Shown here: positions 17,749 to 26,747 of the stretch, one piece after another
Numbering within the stretch: the stretch's first letter is position 1
Layout of the letters: each line of letters opens with the position of its first letter
NCBI RefSeq assembly: GCF_030518235.1
Contig: NZ_JAULSA010000005.1
Coordinates: forward strand, 301,137 to 365,136
Length of the DNA: 64,000 nucleotides
Direction: 5' to 3'
DNA from: Saccharibacillus sp. CPCC 101409
GTDB taxonomy: Bacteria > Bacillota > Bacilli > Paenibacillales > Paenibacillaceae
The notes under the pieces: model-generated
What the model was told of the DNA's origin: nothing
Databases searched by the model: none
Seen by the model: only the letters and a program-made list of their open reading frames with translations
Translations under genes and position numbers: made by a program

Positions 17749-19365
17749 ATGACACGGTCCATCAGCATTTTCGATACGACGCTAAGAGACGGTACGCAGG
17801 GGGAAGGGATCAGCCTGTCGGCGGACGACAAGCTGAAGATCGCCGTCAAGCTCGACGAGCTCGGCGTTCATTATATCGAAGGGGGCAACCCGGGCAGCAA
17901 CGGCAAAGACATCGAATTCTTCCGCCGCGTGCAGACGCTGGGCCTGCGGGCGAAGATCGTAGCATTCGGCAGCACCCGGCGCAAAGGGGCTTCGGCCGAG
18001 GGCGACGAGAATCTGCGCCGCATCGCCGAGTCGGGCGCGCAGGCGGCATCGCTGGTGGGCAAAGCCTGGGACTTCCACGTTCACACGGCGCTGCAAACAA
18101 CGCTGGAGGAAAATCTGGCGATGATCGCCGATTCGATCTCCTATTTGAAAAAGCGCGGGCTCGAAGTGCTGTTCGACGCCGAGCATTTCTTCGACGGCTA
18201 CAAAAACAACGCGGATTACGCACTGTCGGTGCTGCGTGCGGCGGCGGACGCCGGCGCGGACTGGCTCGTGCTGTGCGACACCAACGGCGGCACCATGCCC
18301 GGCGAGATCGGCGCAATCCTTTCCTCGCTGATCGACAAGATGCCGGACTCCCGATTCGGCATCCATACCCACAACGACTGCGAGCTGGCGGTGGCGAACG
18401 CGCTCAGCGCCGTCGGCGCGGGCGCGCTCCAGGTCCAGGGCACGATCAACGGTTACGGCGAGCGCTGCGGCAACGCCAATCTGTGCTCGGTAATCCCGAA
18501 TCTCCAGCTCAAACTCGGCCTGGAGTGTATTCCCGGCGACAGGCTGGCGCAGCTGTCGTCGGTCGCGCGCTATGTCGGAGAGATCGCCAACGTGCATATG
18601 CCGGCGGGCCAGCCTTATGTGGGCGCCGCGGCATTCGCGCACAAAGGCGGCATTCACGTCTCGGCCATCCTGCGCGATTCGCGCACCTATGAGCATATCG
18701 CGCCGGAACTCGTCGGCAACAAACAGCGGGTGCTCGTGTCCGAGCTTGCGGGACAAAGCAACCTGATCTCCAAAGCCGCCGAACTGGGCGTCACGCTCGA
18801 TCCCAAAAGCCCGCAGGCCTCCGAAACGATCGGACGGATCAAAGAGCTGGAACACCAGGGCTACCAGTTCGAAGGCGCGGACGCTTCGCTCGAACTGCTG
18901 CTGCGCGAAGCCGGCGGCGAGGTGCGCGAGCTGTTCGTGTTCGAATCGTTCAAGATGCTGGTCGAGAAATCGGCGGGCCGCCCGGTCGTATCCGAAGCGT
19001 TCGTCAAGCTTCGCGTCGGCGGCGAAAGCCTGTACACGGCCGGCGAAGGCAACGGTCCGGTCAACGCGCTCGACAACGCGCTGCGCAAAGCGCTGCTGCA
19101 GTACTATCCGCAGTTGACGGATATGCATCTGAGCGATTACAAAGTCCGCGTGCTCGACGACAACGAAGCGACGGCGTCCAAAGTCCGCGTGCTGATCGAA
19201 TCGCGCAATACCGAAAATACCTGGAGCACCGTCGGCGTGTCCGGCAACGTGATCGAAGCGAGCTGGGAAGCGCTGGTCGACAGTATGCGCTACGCGCTGC
19301 TCGGCCAGGAACCGGCCGTCCCGGCTGCGGTTTCCGAACCGCGTCCCGGTCTGCTCAACCATTAA
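17749..19365 (+). CDS. cimA: citramalate synthase
   Basis: Condenses pyruvate and acetyl-CoA to citramalate, the threonine-independent entry to isoleucine synthesis. The 538-residue protein has the LeuA-like HMGL barrel (FDTTLRDGTQGEGISLS, GGNPGSNGKD, HTHNDCELAVANAL, NGYGERCGNANL, AHKGGIHVSAI) and a C-terminal allosteric LeuA_dimer domain. The segment pattern GSNGKDIEFF and the two-domain length favour CimA over isopropylmalate or homocitrate synthase. GAAAGGGG precedes the ATG. It is monocistronic, and no leader peptide or T-box is visible upstream. Confidence 0.92.
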   Translation: MTRSISIFDTTLRDGTQGEGISLSADDKLKIAVKLDELGVHYIEGGNPGSNGKDIEFFRRVQTLGLRAKIVAFGSTRRKGASAEGDENLRRIAESGAQAASLVGKAWDFHVHTALQTTLEENLAMIADSISYLKKRGLEVLFDAEHFFDGYKNNADYALSVLRAAADAGADWLVLCDTNGGTMPGEIGAILSSLIDKMPDSRFGIHTHNDCELAVANALSAVGAGALQVQGTINGYGERCGNANLCSVIPNLQLKLGLECIPGDRLAQLSSVARYVGEIANVHMPAGQPYVGAAAFAHKGGIHVSAILRDSRTYEHIAPELVGNKQRVLVSELAGQSNLISKAAELGVTLDPKSPQASETIGRIKELEHQGYQFEGADASLELLLREAGGEVRELFVFESFKMLVEKSAGRPVVSEAFVKLRVGGESLYTAGEGNGPVNALDNALRKALLQYYPQLTDMHLSDYKVRVLDDNEATASKVRVLIESRNTENTWSTVGVSGNVIEASWEALVDSMRYALLGQEPAVPAAVSEPRPGLLNH

Positions 19366-19374
19366 CGGGTAAAC

Positions 19375-19407
19375 AAAAAAAGCGGCTTCCCGCCGCAGCG
19401 GAAAGCC
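19375..19407 (-). terminator. minus-strand terminator downstream of cimA
   Basis: The arms GGCTTCCCGC and GCGGAAAGCC (one mismatch) with a CGCA loop are followed on the minus strand by seven T residues. On the plus strand no T run follows, so it is not a proper cimA terminator. Confidence 0.75.
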
Positions 19408-19716
19408 CAATTATGAGAGGGGTAAACATGGGTGGCAGGGCATGAGGGAAATACGGCGCGCCCCATAAGGCGGGTACCGGGTTCCGCACGAACTCCGGTC
19501 CCGCGCCGGACGCGCAATTTCCGTTCATCAACCTGCGGGTGGTTCAGGGTACTTCGCAGCGGGCGGCATGCGCACCGGCCCTGCGGCCGATTCGCGGCGT
19601 AGCGCCTGACCCGCTGCCTGCTTTTCTATCTCGTCCGCGCCGTCCCCGAAGCGGCATCCGTCCGCAGCCGTATCCGCCGCTCTTCCAAGCGGCAGACCGG
19701 CTTGCGGGCTTTTTTT
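19408..19716 (+). ncRNA. structured non-coding region, possible RNA gene or 3' UTR
   Basis: About 300 GC-rich bases without a plausible gene. Stems include 19469-19507 (GGGTACCGGGTTC against GAACTCCGGTCCC), CTGCG/CGCAG around 19544-19560, and the closing terminator at 19660-19716. A segment near 19545-19580 (GGTTCAGGG then GGGCGGCAT) faintly recalls the 3' half of proteobacterial 6S RNA, but the matching 5' half was not found. SRP RNA, RNase P RNA and tmRNA cores are absent. Strand is uncertain because strong terminators exist in both directions. GGGTAAACA is repeated at 19367 and 19420. Confidence 0.4.
19660..19716 (+). terminator. strong plus-strand terminator
   Basis: GTCCGCAGCCG (19660-19670) pairs with CGGCTTGCGGGC (19698-19709) with one bulge, enclosing a perfect GCCGCT/AGCGGC hairpin. 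Seven T residues follow. Confidence 0.85.
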
Positions 19717-19779
19717 GTCGCGTCCGCTTCTTATAAAAAGTCCCGCGCGGACGGGGATCGATCGGTTTGTTTTGCCCGT

Positions 19780-20517
19780 TTACGTATGGCTGAGTCTCGC
19801 GTACAGATCGCCGAGCGTCGAAATCTGCTCTTCGCGCACGCGGTTCATATATCCTCCCCACAGCTTCGCGGTCATGAGCGAGTCGCCCAGCGCGTGGTGC
19901 CGCTCGCGGATCTCGATCCCTTCTTCCTCCAGCAGTTCGTCCAGCCCGTAGCCGGATCTGGCCGGATTCAGCAGCCGCGCGATCATCATCGTGTCGATCA
20001 CCCGATGGGTCAAATGCGCTTTCGACGTTTTCCAGAGCGCCGTATTAAGAAAAGCTTTGTCGTGCGCGCTGGCATGCGCGACCAGCACGCCGTCGCCGAT
20101 AAACGCCATAAAGTCGTGCAGCGCTTCGATCAGCGGCGGCGCTTCGCGCACCATATCGGGCGTGATGCCCGTAAGTTCCGTAATATGCGCCGGAATATCC
20201 GCGCGCGGATTGACGAGCGAGTAGAACGTTTCCTGCTCCAGTACGCGCTGCCCTTTCATCTTCACGGCTCCGAACGACAGGATTTCGTCTCCGTGCTGGG
20301 AATTGAAACCCGTCGTTTCCAGATCGAACACGACCGTCTCCAGCTCCGTCAGCGGAGTGATCAGCGCTTCCGGCCGGCGCTGGTCCCGGCTGAGCGAGCG
20401 GATAAACGCCATCTGCTGGGCGCTCTGCCCGCCGAATACCGAGGCTACCGCCGAGGGCACGCCCCCGCTGCGCAGCATATTCCAAAACCCGCTTCTCGAC
20501 CCGGCCGGCTCTTTCAT
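19780..20517 (-). CDS. DnaQ-like 3'-5' exonuclease
   Basis: A DEDDh exonuclease of 245 residues. Exo I is VFDLETTGF (D65, E67), Exo II is in the AHASAHDKAFLN segment, and Exo III is RHHALGDSLM with the catalytic His and Asp. A 50-residue N-terminal extension is unassigned. It is a stand-alone epsilon-type exonuclease, not part of PolC. The ATG overlaps the stop of the upstream DUF294 gene (ATGA), so the two are co-translated, a pairing also common in proteobacteria. A short GC hairpin with TTTTT near 19735-19755 may end the transcript. Confidence 0.87.
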   Translation of the reverse strand: MKEPAGSRSGFWNMLRSGGVPSAVASVFGGQSAQQMAFIRSLSRDQRRPEALITPLTELETVVFDLETTGFNSQHGDEILSFGAVKMKGQRVLEQETFYSLVNPRADIPAHITELTGITPDMVREAPPLIEALHDFMAFIGDGVLVAHASAHDKAFLNTALWKTSKAHLTHRVIDTMMIARLLNPARSGYGLDELLEEEGIEIRERHHALGDSLMTAKLWGGYMNRVREEQISTLGDLYARLSHT

Positions 20518-21602
20518 GCGCGTCTCCTTTCCGCAAATCGAAGCTGACGCTGAAGGACGCGGTGCAGTTTGCGTACCAGAACCAATCCTTCGCGCAGTTC
20601 GTAAAACCGCTCTTTCTTCTTCAATTCTTCGTTCGGCAGATAACCGCTGCTGCCCAGCAGTCCGCTCTCTTCGCGCACGGATGTCATGCCGCGCAGCCGC
20701 AGCGCCACTTTGAACGCTTCATGCGTCGGTTCCACCAGAGGCAGCGAAGCGGCTTCGAACTGAATCAGCCGCTCCAGTCTCCGCAGCGTCGACGACTCTT
20801 CGATATCGTGCTGGAGCGCCAGGCATCTGACCGCGTTGACCAGCGGAATATAGATGCCGTATTTGACGTCGAAATCGCCGGCATGATCGCCGAAGCGCTC
20901 GGTCATGACCTGGCCCAGCACATTCAGCGTTTTTTTGTGGCGGACCGTATTGCGCAGAATGGCGGCGTGCAGTTCCGTGTTGCCGCGCAGCCCGTCGTAG
21001 AACTCTTTTTTCCAATCTTCCGCCAGTTCCGCTTCTCCGGCGATAAAACGCAGATCCGACGAAATCATCAGATAGCGGACCGGTTCCCAGCTGAGGTCGC
21101 CGCGCCATTCTTCCAGCTGCTTCGCCCACTCGGACGACGACTTGCGCCATCTGGCTTCGGAACACATCACTTTCCCTTCGCATTTCTCGTAGCCGGCCGT
21201 TTCCAGAATATCCGTCAGGCGTCGGCCGAATTCGGCAAAATAAACGTCTTTCGCTTCATGGTGATCGTCGGACAGGATCAGCCCGTTGTCCTGGTCGCTC
21301 CAGAGCGTCTGCTCCCGTCTGCCCGCGCTGCCGAAAACGACGAACGCATAAGAGACGGGAGGCGGACCGTAGCCCGCCTCCCCCATCTCCCGCTCGCATA
21401 AGGCGACAGCCCGCTTCATCAGCGCATCGTGCATTTCGTTGACCGCCCGGTTCCAGGCAATCTCGTCCGCATCGCCGCGGCTTTCAAGCAGTTTGCGCTG
21501 CAGGATCACCCGCTCTGCGCGAAGTTCTTCGGGGGACGCGATCCGCAATCCGTGTTCGTTGTCCGTGAATAAGTGGTCCGTGTACGATTCGTGCGGTTTC
21601 AC
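20514..21602 (-). CDS. DUF294 putative nucleotidyltransferase (GlnD-like)
   Basis: A 362-residue protein with a nucleotidyltransferase core, FGSAGRREQTLWSDQDNG (G91-S92, D103 and D105 as likely metal ligands), and a helical C-terminal half as in DUF294 proteins. The usual N-terminal cyclic-nucleotide and CBS domains are missing, so its signal input is unclear. It may transfer a nucleotide to a protein or small molecule. The start is GTG at 21602 after GGGGGA. It lies between amtB and the exonuclease gene on the same strand. Confidence 0.8.
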   Translation of the reverse strand: MKPHESYTDHLFTDNEHGLRIASPEELRAERVILQRKLLESRGDADEIAWNRAVNEMHDALMKRAVALCEREMGEAGYGPPPVSYAFVVFGSAGRREQTLWSDQDNGLILSDDHHEAKDVYFAEFGRRLTDILETAGYEKCEGKVMCSEARWRKSSSEWAKQLEEWRGDLSWEPVRYLMISSDLRFIAGEAELAEDWKKEFYDGLRGNTELHAAILRNTVRHKKTLNVLGQVMTERFGDHAGDFDVKYGIYIPLVNAVRCLALQHDIEESSTLRRLERLIQFEAASLPLVEPTHEAFKVALRLRGMTSVREESGLLGSSGYLPNEELKKKERFYELREGLVLVRKLHRVLQRQLRFAERRRA

Positions 21603-21701
21603 CGGCGTCCCCCTTTCCCATTCCTTGTTTGCGTTTCATTACCCGATACAGTCCTTATTGGACGCGCTGCTAAAGGGAATTTTTTCAAAAAGCAACTCGA
21701 T

Positions 21702-23144
21702 TTAAGTCAAATTGGGATTGGCCGTCGTGCGTTTGCCGTTCGGATCGGGATTCGTCGGCCCGTGGAACGTGGTGTCCCCCGCCATTTTCATTTGTTCCGG
21801 ATAACCGTAGTTGCCGTGTTCGCTGATATCCAGCCCCATCATTTCTTCTTCTTCCGTCACGCGGATGCCCATTGTGGATTTCAAGACGAAGAATACGACG
21901 AATGTCACAGCGGCGACGAACGCCAGCGTTCCGATAACGCCCAGCGCCTGAACGCCGAGCTGGTGCAGACCGCCGCCGTAGAACAGGCCCGCCTGGCCCA
22001 GACCTTTTGCGGAAGACAGTTCCGGCACTGCGAAGAATCCTGTGCAAAGCGCGCCCCAGATGCCCGCGATCCCGTGTACCGAGAAGGCGTAAACCGGATC
22101 GTCGACGCCCGCTTTTTCAAACCACTGCGCCGTGAAGAAGGTCAGCACGCCTGCGACCAGACCGATCACGACCGCCGCCCAGGGAGCGACAAACGCGCAC
22201 GAGCCGGTGATTGCGACCAGAGCCGCCAGCACGCCGTTGAGCATGCTCGGGATATCGGCTTTGCCGAATACGACCCAGGAGATCAGCAGCGCCGCGACGC
22301 CGCCGGCCGCAGCCGCGATATTGGTCGTCAGGGCGACGTAGCCGAAAAATCCGTCCATGACCGTCAGCGCGCTGCCCGGGTTGAAGCCGAACCAGCCGAC
22401 CCACAGGATGATAACGCCCAGTACCGACAGCACCTGGTTGTGTCCGAGAATGCTGTTGGGTTTGCCGTCTTTGCCGTACTTGCCCAGACGGGGCTTGAGC
22501 ATGATCGTCGCGACCAGAGCCGCCGTGGCGCCCGTCAGGTGGACGACCGTCGAACCGGCGAAGTCCTGCATGCCCAGCGATCCGAGCCAGCCGCCGCCCC
22601 AGACCCAGTGCGCGATGACCGGATAGATAATGATGGTGAAGATCGCGCCGAACACTATGTAGACGCTCAGTTTGGCGCGCTCGGCCAGTCCGCCGCCGGC
22701 AATCGCCAGCGACACCGCCGCGAACGCGAGGTGGAACAGGAACATCAGGGAAACCGGAAGTCCGAAGCCGTTAACGGAATCGAACGAAGAACTCATGCCT
22801 TCTCCGCCGAAGAAGAAACCGCTCAGACCGAAGAATCCGTTGCCGTTGCCGAAACCGAAACCAAAGCCGAATGCCCAGAACGCAAGACTCGCCACGCCGA
22901 ACGACAGGATGGTCTTGCCCGCCACGTGGCCGGCGTTCTTCATGCGCACCGAGCCCGCTTCCAGCAAAGCGAAACCGGCCTGCATAAAGATAACCAGTAC
23001 CGCCGCCAGAAACACGAATGCCATATTCACGCCGTTTTGCAGCATATCCGCCGTCGGTGCTTCCGCTTCCGCCGCGTATGCGCTCAGCGGAAACGCCGTT
23101 ACCGCCAGCGCCGCTCCAAGCCCTGCCCACCATTTCTTTGTCAT
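21702..23144 (-). CDS. amtB: ammonium transporter Amt
   Basis: A 480-residue ammonium channel. An N-terminal signal peptide ends at AYAAEAEA. Eleven hydrophobic segments follow, with the conserved HLTGATAALVA, HNQVLSVLG and HGIAGIWGAL histidine regions that line the pore. The C-terminal tail (about 60 residues) is cytoplasmic. No glnK/PII gene is adjacent. Expression is probably under nitrogen control: a perfect TnrA/GlnR box lies in its leader and a strong promoter precedes it. Confidence 0.95.
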   Translation of the reverse strand: MTKKWWAGLGAALAVTAFPLSAYAAEAEAPTADMLQNGVNMAFVFLAAVLVIFMQAGFALLEAGSVRMKNAGHVAGKTILSFGVASLAFWAFGFGFGFGNGNGFFGLSGFFFGGEGMSSSFDSVNGFGLPVSLMFLFHLAFAAVSLAIAGGGLAERAKLSVYIVFGAIFTIIIYPVIAHWVWGGGWLGSLGMQDFAGSTVVHLTGATAALVATIMLKPRLGKYGKDGKPNSILGHNQVLSVLGVIILWVGWFGFNPGSALTVMDGFFGYVALTTNIAAAAGGVAALLISWVVFGKADIPSMLNGVLAALVAITGSCAFVAPWAAVVIGLVAGVLTFFTAQWFEKAGVDDPVYAFSVHGIAGIWGALCTGFFAVPELSSAKGLGQAGLFYGGGLHQLGVQALGVIGTLAFVAAVTFVVFFVLKSTMGIRVTEEEEMMGLDISEHGNYGYPEQMKMAGDTTFHGPTNPDPNGKRTTANPNLT

Positions 23145-23162
23145 TTCCCCACGCCCTCTTCA

Positions 23163-23179
23163 TGTTATTTTTTCTAACA
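23163..23179. promoter_or_regulatory. TnrA/GlnR box in the amtB leader
   Basis: TGTTATTTTTTCTAACA matches the consensus TGTNA-N7-TNACA exactly. It lies about 15-31 bases downstream of the predicted amtB start of transcription. That position fits repression (as for GlnR) better than activation. Confidence 0.8.
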
Positions 23180-23200
23180 CAATGTGAAACTCTTGGTGTC

Positions 23201-23229
23201 ATTATAAACCGCGGCAAGAAAGCTGACAA
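23201..23229 (-). promoter_or_regulatory. sigma-A promoter of amtB
   Basis: On the minus strand TTGTCA and TATAAT are separated by exactly 17 bases. The transcript would start near 23194, giving a 50-base leader. Confidence 0.8.
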
Positions 23230-23322
23230 GTACATTTTCATAAAAAAACAGAATTTATTTCATGATTTTTTTTCGAACGATAAAGCTATGCCGCATTAAC
23301 GCGTTTTTGTAAACCGTAACGT

Positions 23323-23351
23323 TTGACTGTACGCTTTGAATTGGCTATAAT
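23323..23351 (+). promoter_or_regulatory. sigma-A promoter of the MerR gene
   Basis: TTGACT, a 17-base spacer and TATAAT. The leader to the start codon is about 70 bases. Confidence 0.8.
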
Positions 23352-23426
23352 TAAATTTGTCAAACCTATCTTTTTACAGCAGCTTACTTTTGTTAGTTTT
23401 CAGGAAAGGGTGAGGGCAATGGGGAT

Positions 23427-23846
23427 ATGAAATTGTTTCGGATCGGCGAGTTGGCCAAAGCGGCGGGCACGAGCGAGCGGACCATTGATTATTACACCAA
23501 ACTGGGCCTGATCCGGCCGCAGGACCGTTCAATGACCAACTACAGGCTCTACAGTTCGGAAACCCTGCTTCGTTTGCAGCGTATTCACGAATTGAAAAAC
23601 GAAAAACTTACATTGGAAGAAATCCGGGAAAAACTCGACAAATGGGGCGAAGCGACGGAAGACGAACGCGTCTCCGAGAAGCTGACCGTGCTCGAAAGCC
23701 ATCTGGCCCAGGTGGAAAAAGAATTGAAAGAACTCCAGCCTCTGCTCAAGGATCTCGGGCCCGCACAGGCGCGCAAAACGTTCTCGCAACTGATGCCGCA
23801 GGGAATCGCGTGCATGGAAGCGATCAAGATTCTGCTTGGACAGTAA
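23427..23846 (+). CDS. MerR family transcriptional regulator
   Basis: A 139-residue regulator. The winged helix-turn-helix is at the N-terminus (FRIGELAKAAGTSERTIDYYTKLGLI then NYRLYSSE). A coiled coil follows (about residues 75-115, HLAQVEKELKELQPLL). The short C-terminal part has one Cys (in GIACMEA) and no clear ligand domain. An ATG at 23419 is out of frame, so the start is 23427 with GGGGAT just upstream. The target is unknown. The yugP gene follows after 44 bases and may be co-transcribed. Confidence 0.88.
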   Translation: MKLFRIGELAKAAGTSERTIDYYTKLGLIRPQDRSMTNYRLYSSETLLRLQRIHELKNEKLTLEEIREKLDKWGEATEDERVSEKLTVLESHLAQVEKELKELQPLLKDLGPAQARKTFSQLMPQGIACMEAIKILLGQ

Positions 23847-23890
23847 TTCCGGCCATGTAAGGTTTTCGATTATAATGGAGGGAAACGTTT

Positions 23891-24571
23891 ATGAGTTTTA
23901 ATGTTTTTATGTACATTTTGATTATCCCGGCATTCATTCTCACGATCTGGGCTCAATTCCGGGTTAAAGGCACGTATAACAAATGGAGAGAAGTTCCCGT
24001 AACAAGCGGAATTACCGGCTACGAAGCCGCACGCCGCATGCTGGACAGCAACGGTCTTCAAGACGTACAGATCGTGCCTGTTCAGGGGATGCTGTCCGAC
24101 CACTATAATCCGGTCAACCGTACCGTCGCACTGTCCGAGGACGTCTATTACGGCAGCAGCATCTCTTCCGTTTCCGTTGCCTGCCACGAGATCGGCCACG
24201 CGATTCAGCACAAAGAGCTGTACCCGATGCTGACGCTGCGTCACAAGATCTTCCCGGTCGTCAATTTCGCTTCCGGCGTTGCTCCTTTCGTCATTCTGGC
24301 CGGTTTTCTGTTTGACGCAACGGGCATGATCGGCCTCGGCATCCTGTTCTTCGCCGTCACCGTATTGTTCCAGCTCATCACCCTGCCGGTCGAATTCAAT
24401 GCCAGCAGCCGCGCCCGCGAAATCATGGTGTCGGAAGGCTATATCAATAACGAAGAAGAACGCGGCGTAGGCAACGTCCTGAACGCAGCCGCGCTCACCT
24501 ACGTAGCCGCCGCTCTCGTCTCGCTGCTCGAACTGGTCCGCCTGATCGGCATCTTCAACAACCGCGACTAA
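23891..24571 (+). CDS. yugP: zinc metallopeptidase YugP family
   Basis: A 226-residue membrane metallopeptidase. The zinc site HEIGHAIQH is at residues 99-107 (H99, E100, H103). Hydrophobic segments lie at the N-terminus (MYILIIPAFILTIW), at about 125-165, and at the C-terminus. Length and layout match B. subtilis YugP; the natural substrate is unknown. A GGAGGGAAACGTTT ribosome site precedes the ATG. Confidence 0.92.
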   Translation: MSFNVFMYILIIPAFILTIWAQFRVKGTYNKWREVPVTSGITGYEAARRMLDSNGLQDVQIVPVQGMLSDHYNPVNRTVALSEDVYYGSSISSVSVACHEIGHAIQHKELYPMLTLRHKIFPVVNFASGVAPFVILAGFLFDATGMIGLGILFFAVTVLFQLITLPVEFNASSRAREIMVSEGYINNEEERGVGNVLNAAALTYVAAALVSLLELVRLIGIFNNRD

Positions 24572-24618
24572 AGCGGGCCGCGCATATTTACCGCGGCATT
24601 TTATTCAAACGATTATCA

Positions 24619-24644
24619 AGCAGCCCTGGCGGGCTGCTTTTTTT
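24619..24644 (+). terminator. terminator after yugP
   Basis: AGCAGCCC and GGGCTGCT arms with a short loop are followed by a T7 run. Confidence 0.9.
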
Positions 24645-24685
24645 GTATCAACGCGTTTTGTCCGGTACGATTCGACAAAAAAAAT

Positions 24686-24714
24686 TTGACAATCTTCTTT
24701 TAAAATCATATGGT
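24686..24714 (+). promoter_or_regulatory. sigma-A promoter of the serine hydrolase gene
   Basis: A perfect TTGACA, a 17-base spacer and TATGGT. The -10 overlaps an upstream in-frame ATG (24710), which rules that codon out as a start. Confidence 0.8.
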
Positions 24715-24778
24715 TAATTACATAACTAACAAACCAACAATCCGGGTTTATTATTCCAGTTGCCGAAGGAGTCCGATT

Positions 24779-26707
24779 ATGCCGCTGCTGTTTTATTCGC
24801 TTTTTTCCACGTCTTTCCGGCGCGCCGTTTTGATTCTGCTTATTCTGCCTTTTCTGCTGATGCTTCATTCGACGAACATATCGGCGCAGTCGTCCGTGCC
24901 GCAAACGACGCCTTCCGGAATTCCGCTTGACGGCCTGGAAGCATATATCGATCGTTTCGTCGAGCCTTATATCGGCCATACGGTCGCGGCCGCTTCGATC
25001 GCCGTAGTGAAAGACGGGCGGATCGTTCTGTCCAAAGCTTACGGTTACGCCGATGCCGACCGACGGATTCCTGCCGAGCCGGAAACGGTATTCGAATGGG
25101 GTTCGATCAGCAAACTGCTCGTCTGGACTTCGGTCATGCAGCTGGAGGAAAGCGGCAAACTCGACTTGAAAGCCGATATTCGCAAGTATCTGCCTTCGGG
25201 CTTTTTGACCCGGCTGAAGTACGACGATCCAATTACCCTCCTGCATCTGATGAATCATACGGCGGGATTCGAAGAGTACATGTTCGACATGGCTTATACA
25301 TCGCCCGAACAAGTGAAATCGCTCGAAGCGGGACTGCTCCTGGCCGAACCGGCGCAAATTTATCGTCCCGGCGAGAACGTCGCTTATTCGAATTACGGTA
25401 ACTCCCTGGCCGCTTATATCGTGGAGCGGGTTTCCGGCGAGCCTTACAACGAATATGTCAATCGTCATATTCTCGTTCCTTTGGGCATGAAGCAGACCGA
25501 AGTTTTATCCGTACTCAAAGACCGCCCCGATCTGGAGCGGCTTAAAGCGACGGGTTATCTATCGGCGGAAAAAGGCGCGTTTGCCAAAGGTCCATGGAAT
25601 TATATGTCTATGTATCCCAACGGAGGCAGCAACGGAACCGCGGAAGATCTGGCGCGCTTTGCCGCTGCCTTTCTTCCGGAACCCGGCGGCTCGTCGCCGC
25701 TGTTTCGCAAGCCGGACACGCTGCGGCTTATGCTGAGCTCTTCTCATTCAGTCGATTCTTATATGCCCGGAATCGCTCACGGATTCTGGGAATACCCCGG
25801 TGCTTCCCGCACACTGGGCCATGGCGGCAATACCCAGGCGTTCTCAAGCGGTCTCGAATTGGCGACCGACCAGCGTTTCGCCGTTATCGTCCTTACCAAT
25901 CAGGCCGGCGAAGCGAATCTGGTTCACGGTCTGGCGCACGCTTTGCTCGGAGACCCGAATATCCCGTCCACCGCCGAAATCCTGCCCGATTCGTCTCTGG
26001 TTTCCGGCAGTTTTATTACAGCCAGACGTCCGGAGCAGGGTTTTATGAGCGTTTATCCTTATCTGTCGCTGATGCGCGTCGCTTCCGAAACGGTCGACAC
26101 CGTGAACGTCAATCTGGTTGGCTACGAAGGCCAATACCGGCAGATCAGACCGTATTTATATCAGAAAGTGAATGGCGACGCGGCACTGGATGCCTGGCCT
26201 TTGATTCATTTCGATTATCGGGACGGCCGCGTAACGCGAGTTTCCGTCTACACGACCGATTATCTTCCGCTGCCGGCAAACCGGCCGCTCCCGATCCTGA
26301 CGGTCCAGGCCGCGATTGCGGTATGCGCTCTGCTGTTTTTCCTGCTGGTTCCCCCTATTCTGATTCTCGTATGGTTCTTCCGGCGCAAAGTCCGGAACCG
26401 ATACTCCAAAACTCTGCGAATACGAATACTCGCTTTTCTGTTCAGCGGAACTCTTCTGGTCGTCAATATCCTGGTGCTTGCGTATCGAATGCTGAGTCAG
26501 AACGAACGTCCTTACCGGGAAGTCCTGCCCCAATTGATTCTTAACGATATCTTCGCCGCTGCCGGGCTGATCTTCCTGATTCTCCTGCTGCTCGAACTCA
26601 AAAGACATCCAACTCCGCCTTTGCGCCTAAAGATCGGAATTGCGCTCGCAGCCGTTCTCTGGATTCTTTTGATCGCCCTGCTGATTCTATGGCAGTTCTA
26701 TCGCTAA
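24779..26707 (+). CDS. membrane-anchored serine hydrolase (class C beta-lactamase-like)
   Basis: A 642-residue secreted hydrolase of the beta-lactamase/esterase superfamily. A signal peptide or anchor occupies residues about 14-36. The catalytic domain has SISK (S109, K112), YSN (Y203) and HGG (348-350). After a linker domain, four hydrophobic helices near the C-terminus (about 515-640) anchor it in the membrane. Such proteins are D-alanyl peptidases, esterases or lactamases; which one cannot be told here. The ATG at 24779 has AAGGAG at eight bases. It is monocistronic between two terminators. Confidence 0.87.
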   Translation: MPLLFYSLFSTSFRRAVLILLILPFLLMLHSTNISAQSSVPQTTPSGIPLDGLEAYIDRFVEPYIGHTVAAASIAVVKDGRIVLSKAYGYADADRRIPAEPETVFEWGSISKLLVWTSVMQLEESGKLDLKADIRKYLPSGFLTRLKYDDPITLLHLMNHTAGFEEYMFDMAYTSPEQVKSLEAGLLLAEPAQIYRPGENVAYSNYGNSLAAYIVERVSGEPYNEYVNRHILVPLGMKQTEVLSVLKDRPDLERLKATGYLSAEKGAFAKGPWNYMSMYPNGGSNGTAEDLARFAAAFLPEPGGSSPLFRKPDTLRLMLSSSHSVDSYMPGIAHGFWEYPGASRTLGHGGNTQAFSSGLELATDQRFAVIVLTNQAGEANLVHGLAHALLGDPNIPSTAEILPDSSLVSGSFITARRPEQGFMSVYPYLSLMRVASETVDTVNVNLVGYEGQYRQIRPYLYQKVNGDAALDAWPLIHFDYRDGRVTRVSVYTTDYLPLPANRPLPILTVQAAIAVCALLFFLLVPPILILVWFFRRKVRNRYSKTLRIRILAFLFSGTLLVVNILVLAYRMLSQNERPYREVLPQLILNDIFAAAGLIFLILLLLELKRHPTPPLRLKIGIALAAVLWILLIALLILWQFYR

Positions 26708-26747
26708 AGCTCCGACCCGCAAACGTCAATAAAAGCACGGCAAGCCA

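Noticed and set aside
17782..19410. A 542-codon minus-strand frame opposite cimA
   Set aside because: No domain, composition of an antisense shadow, and cimA is clearly real.
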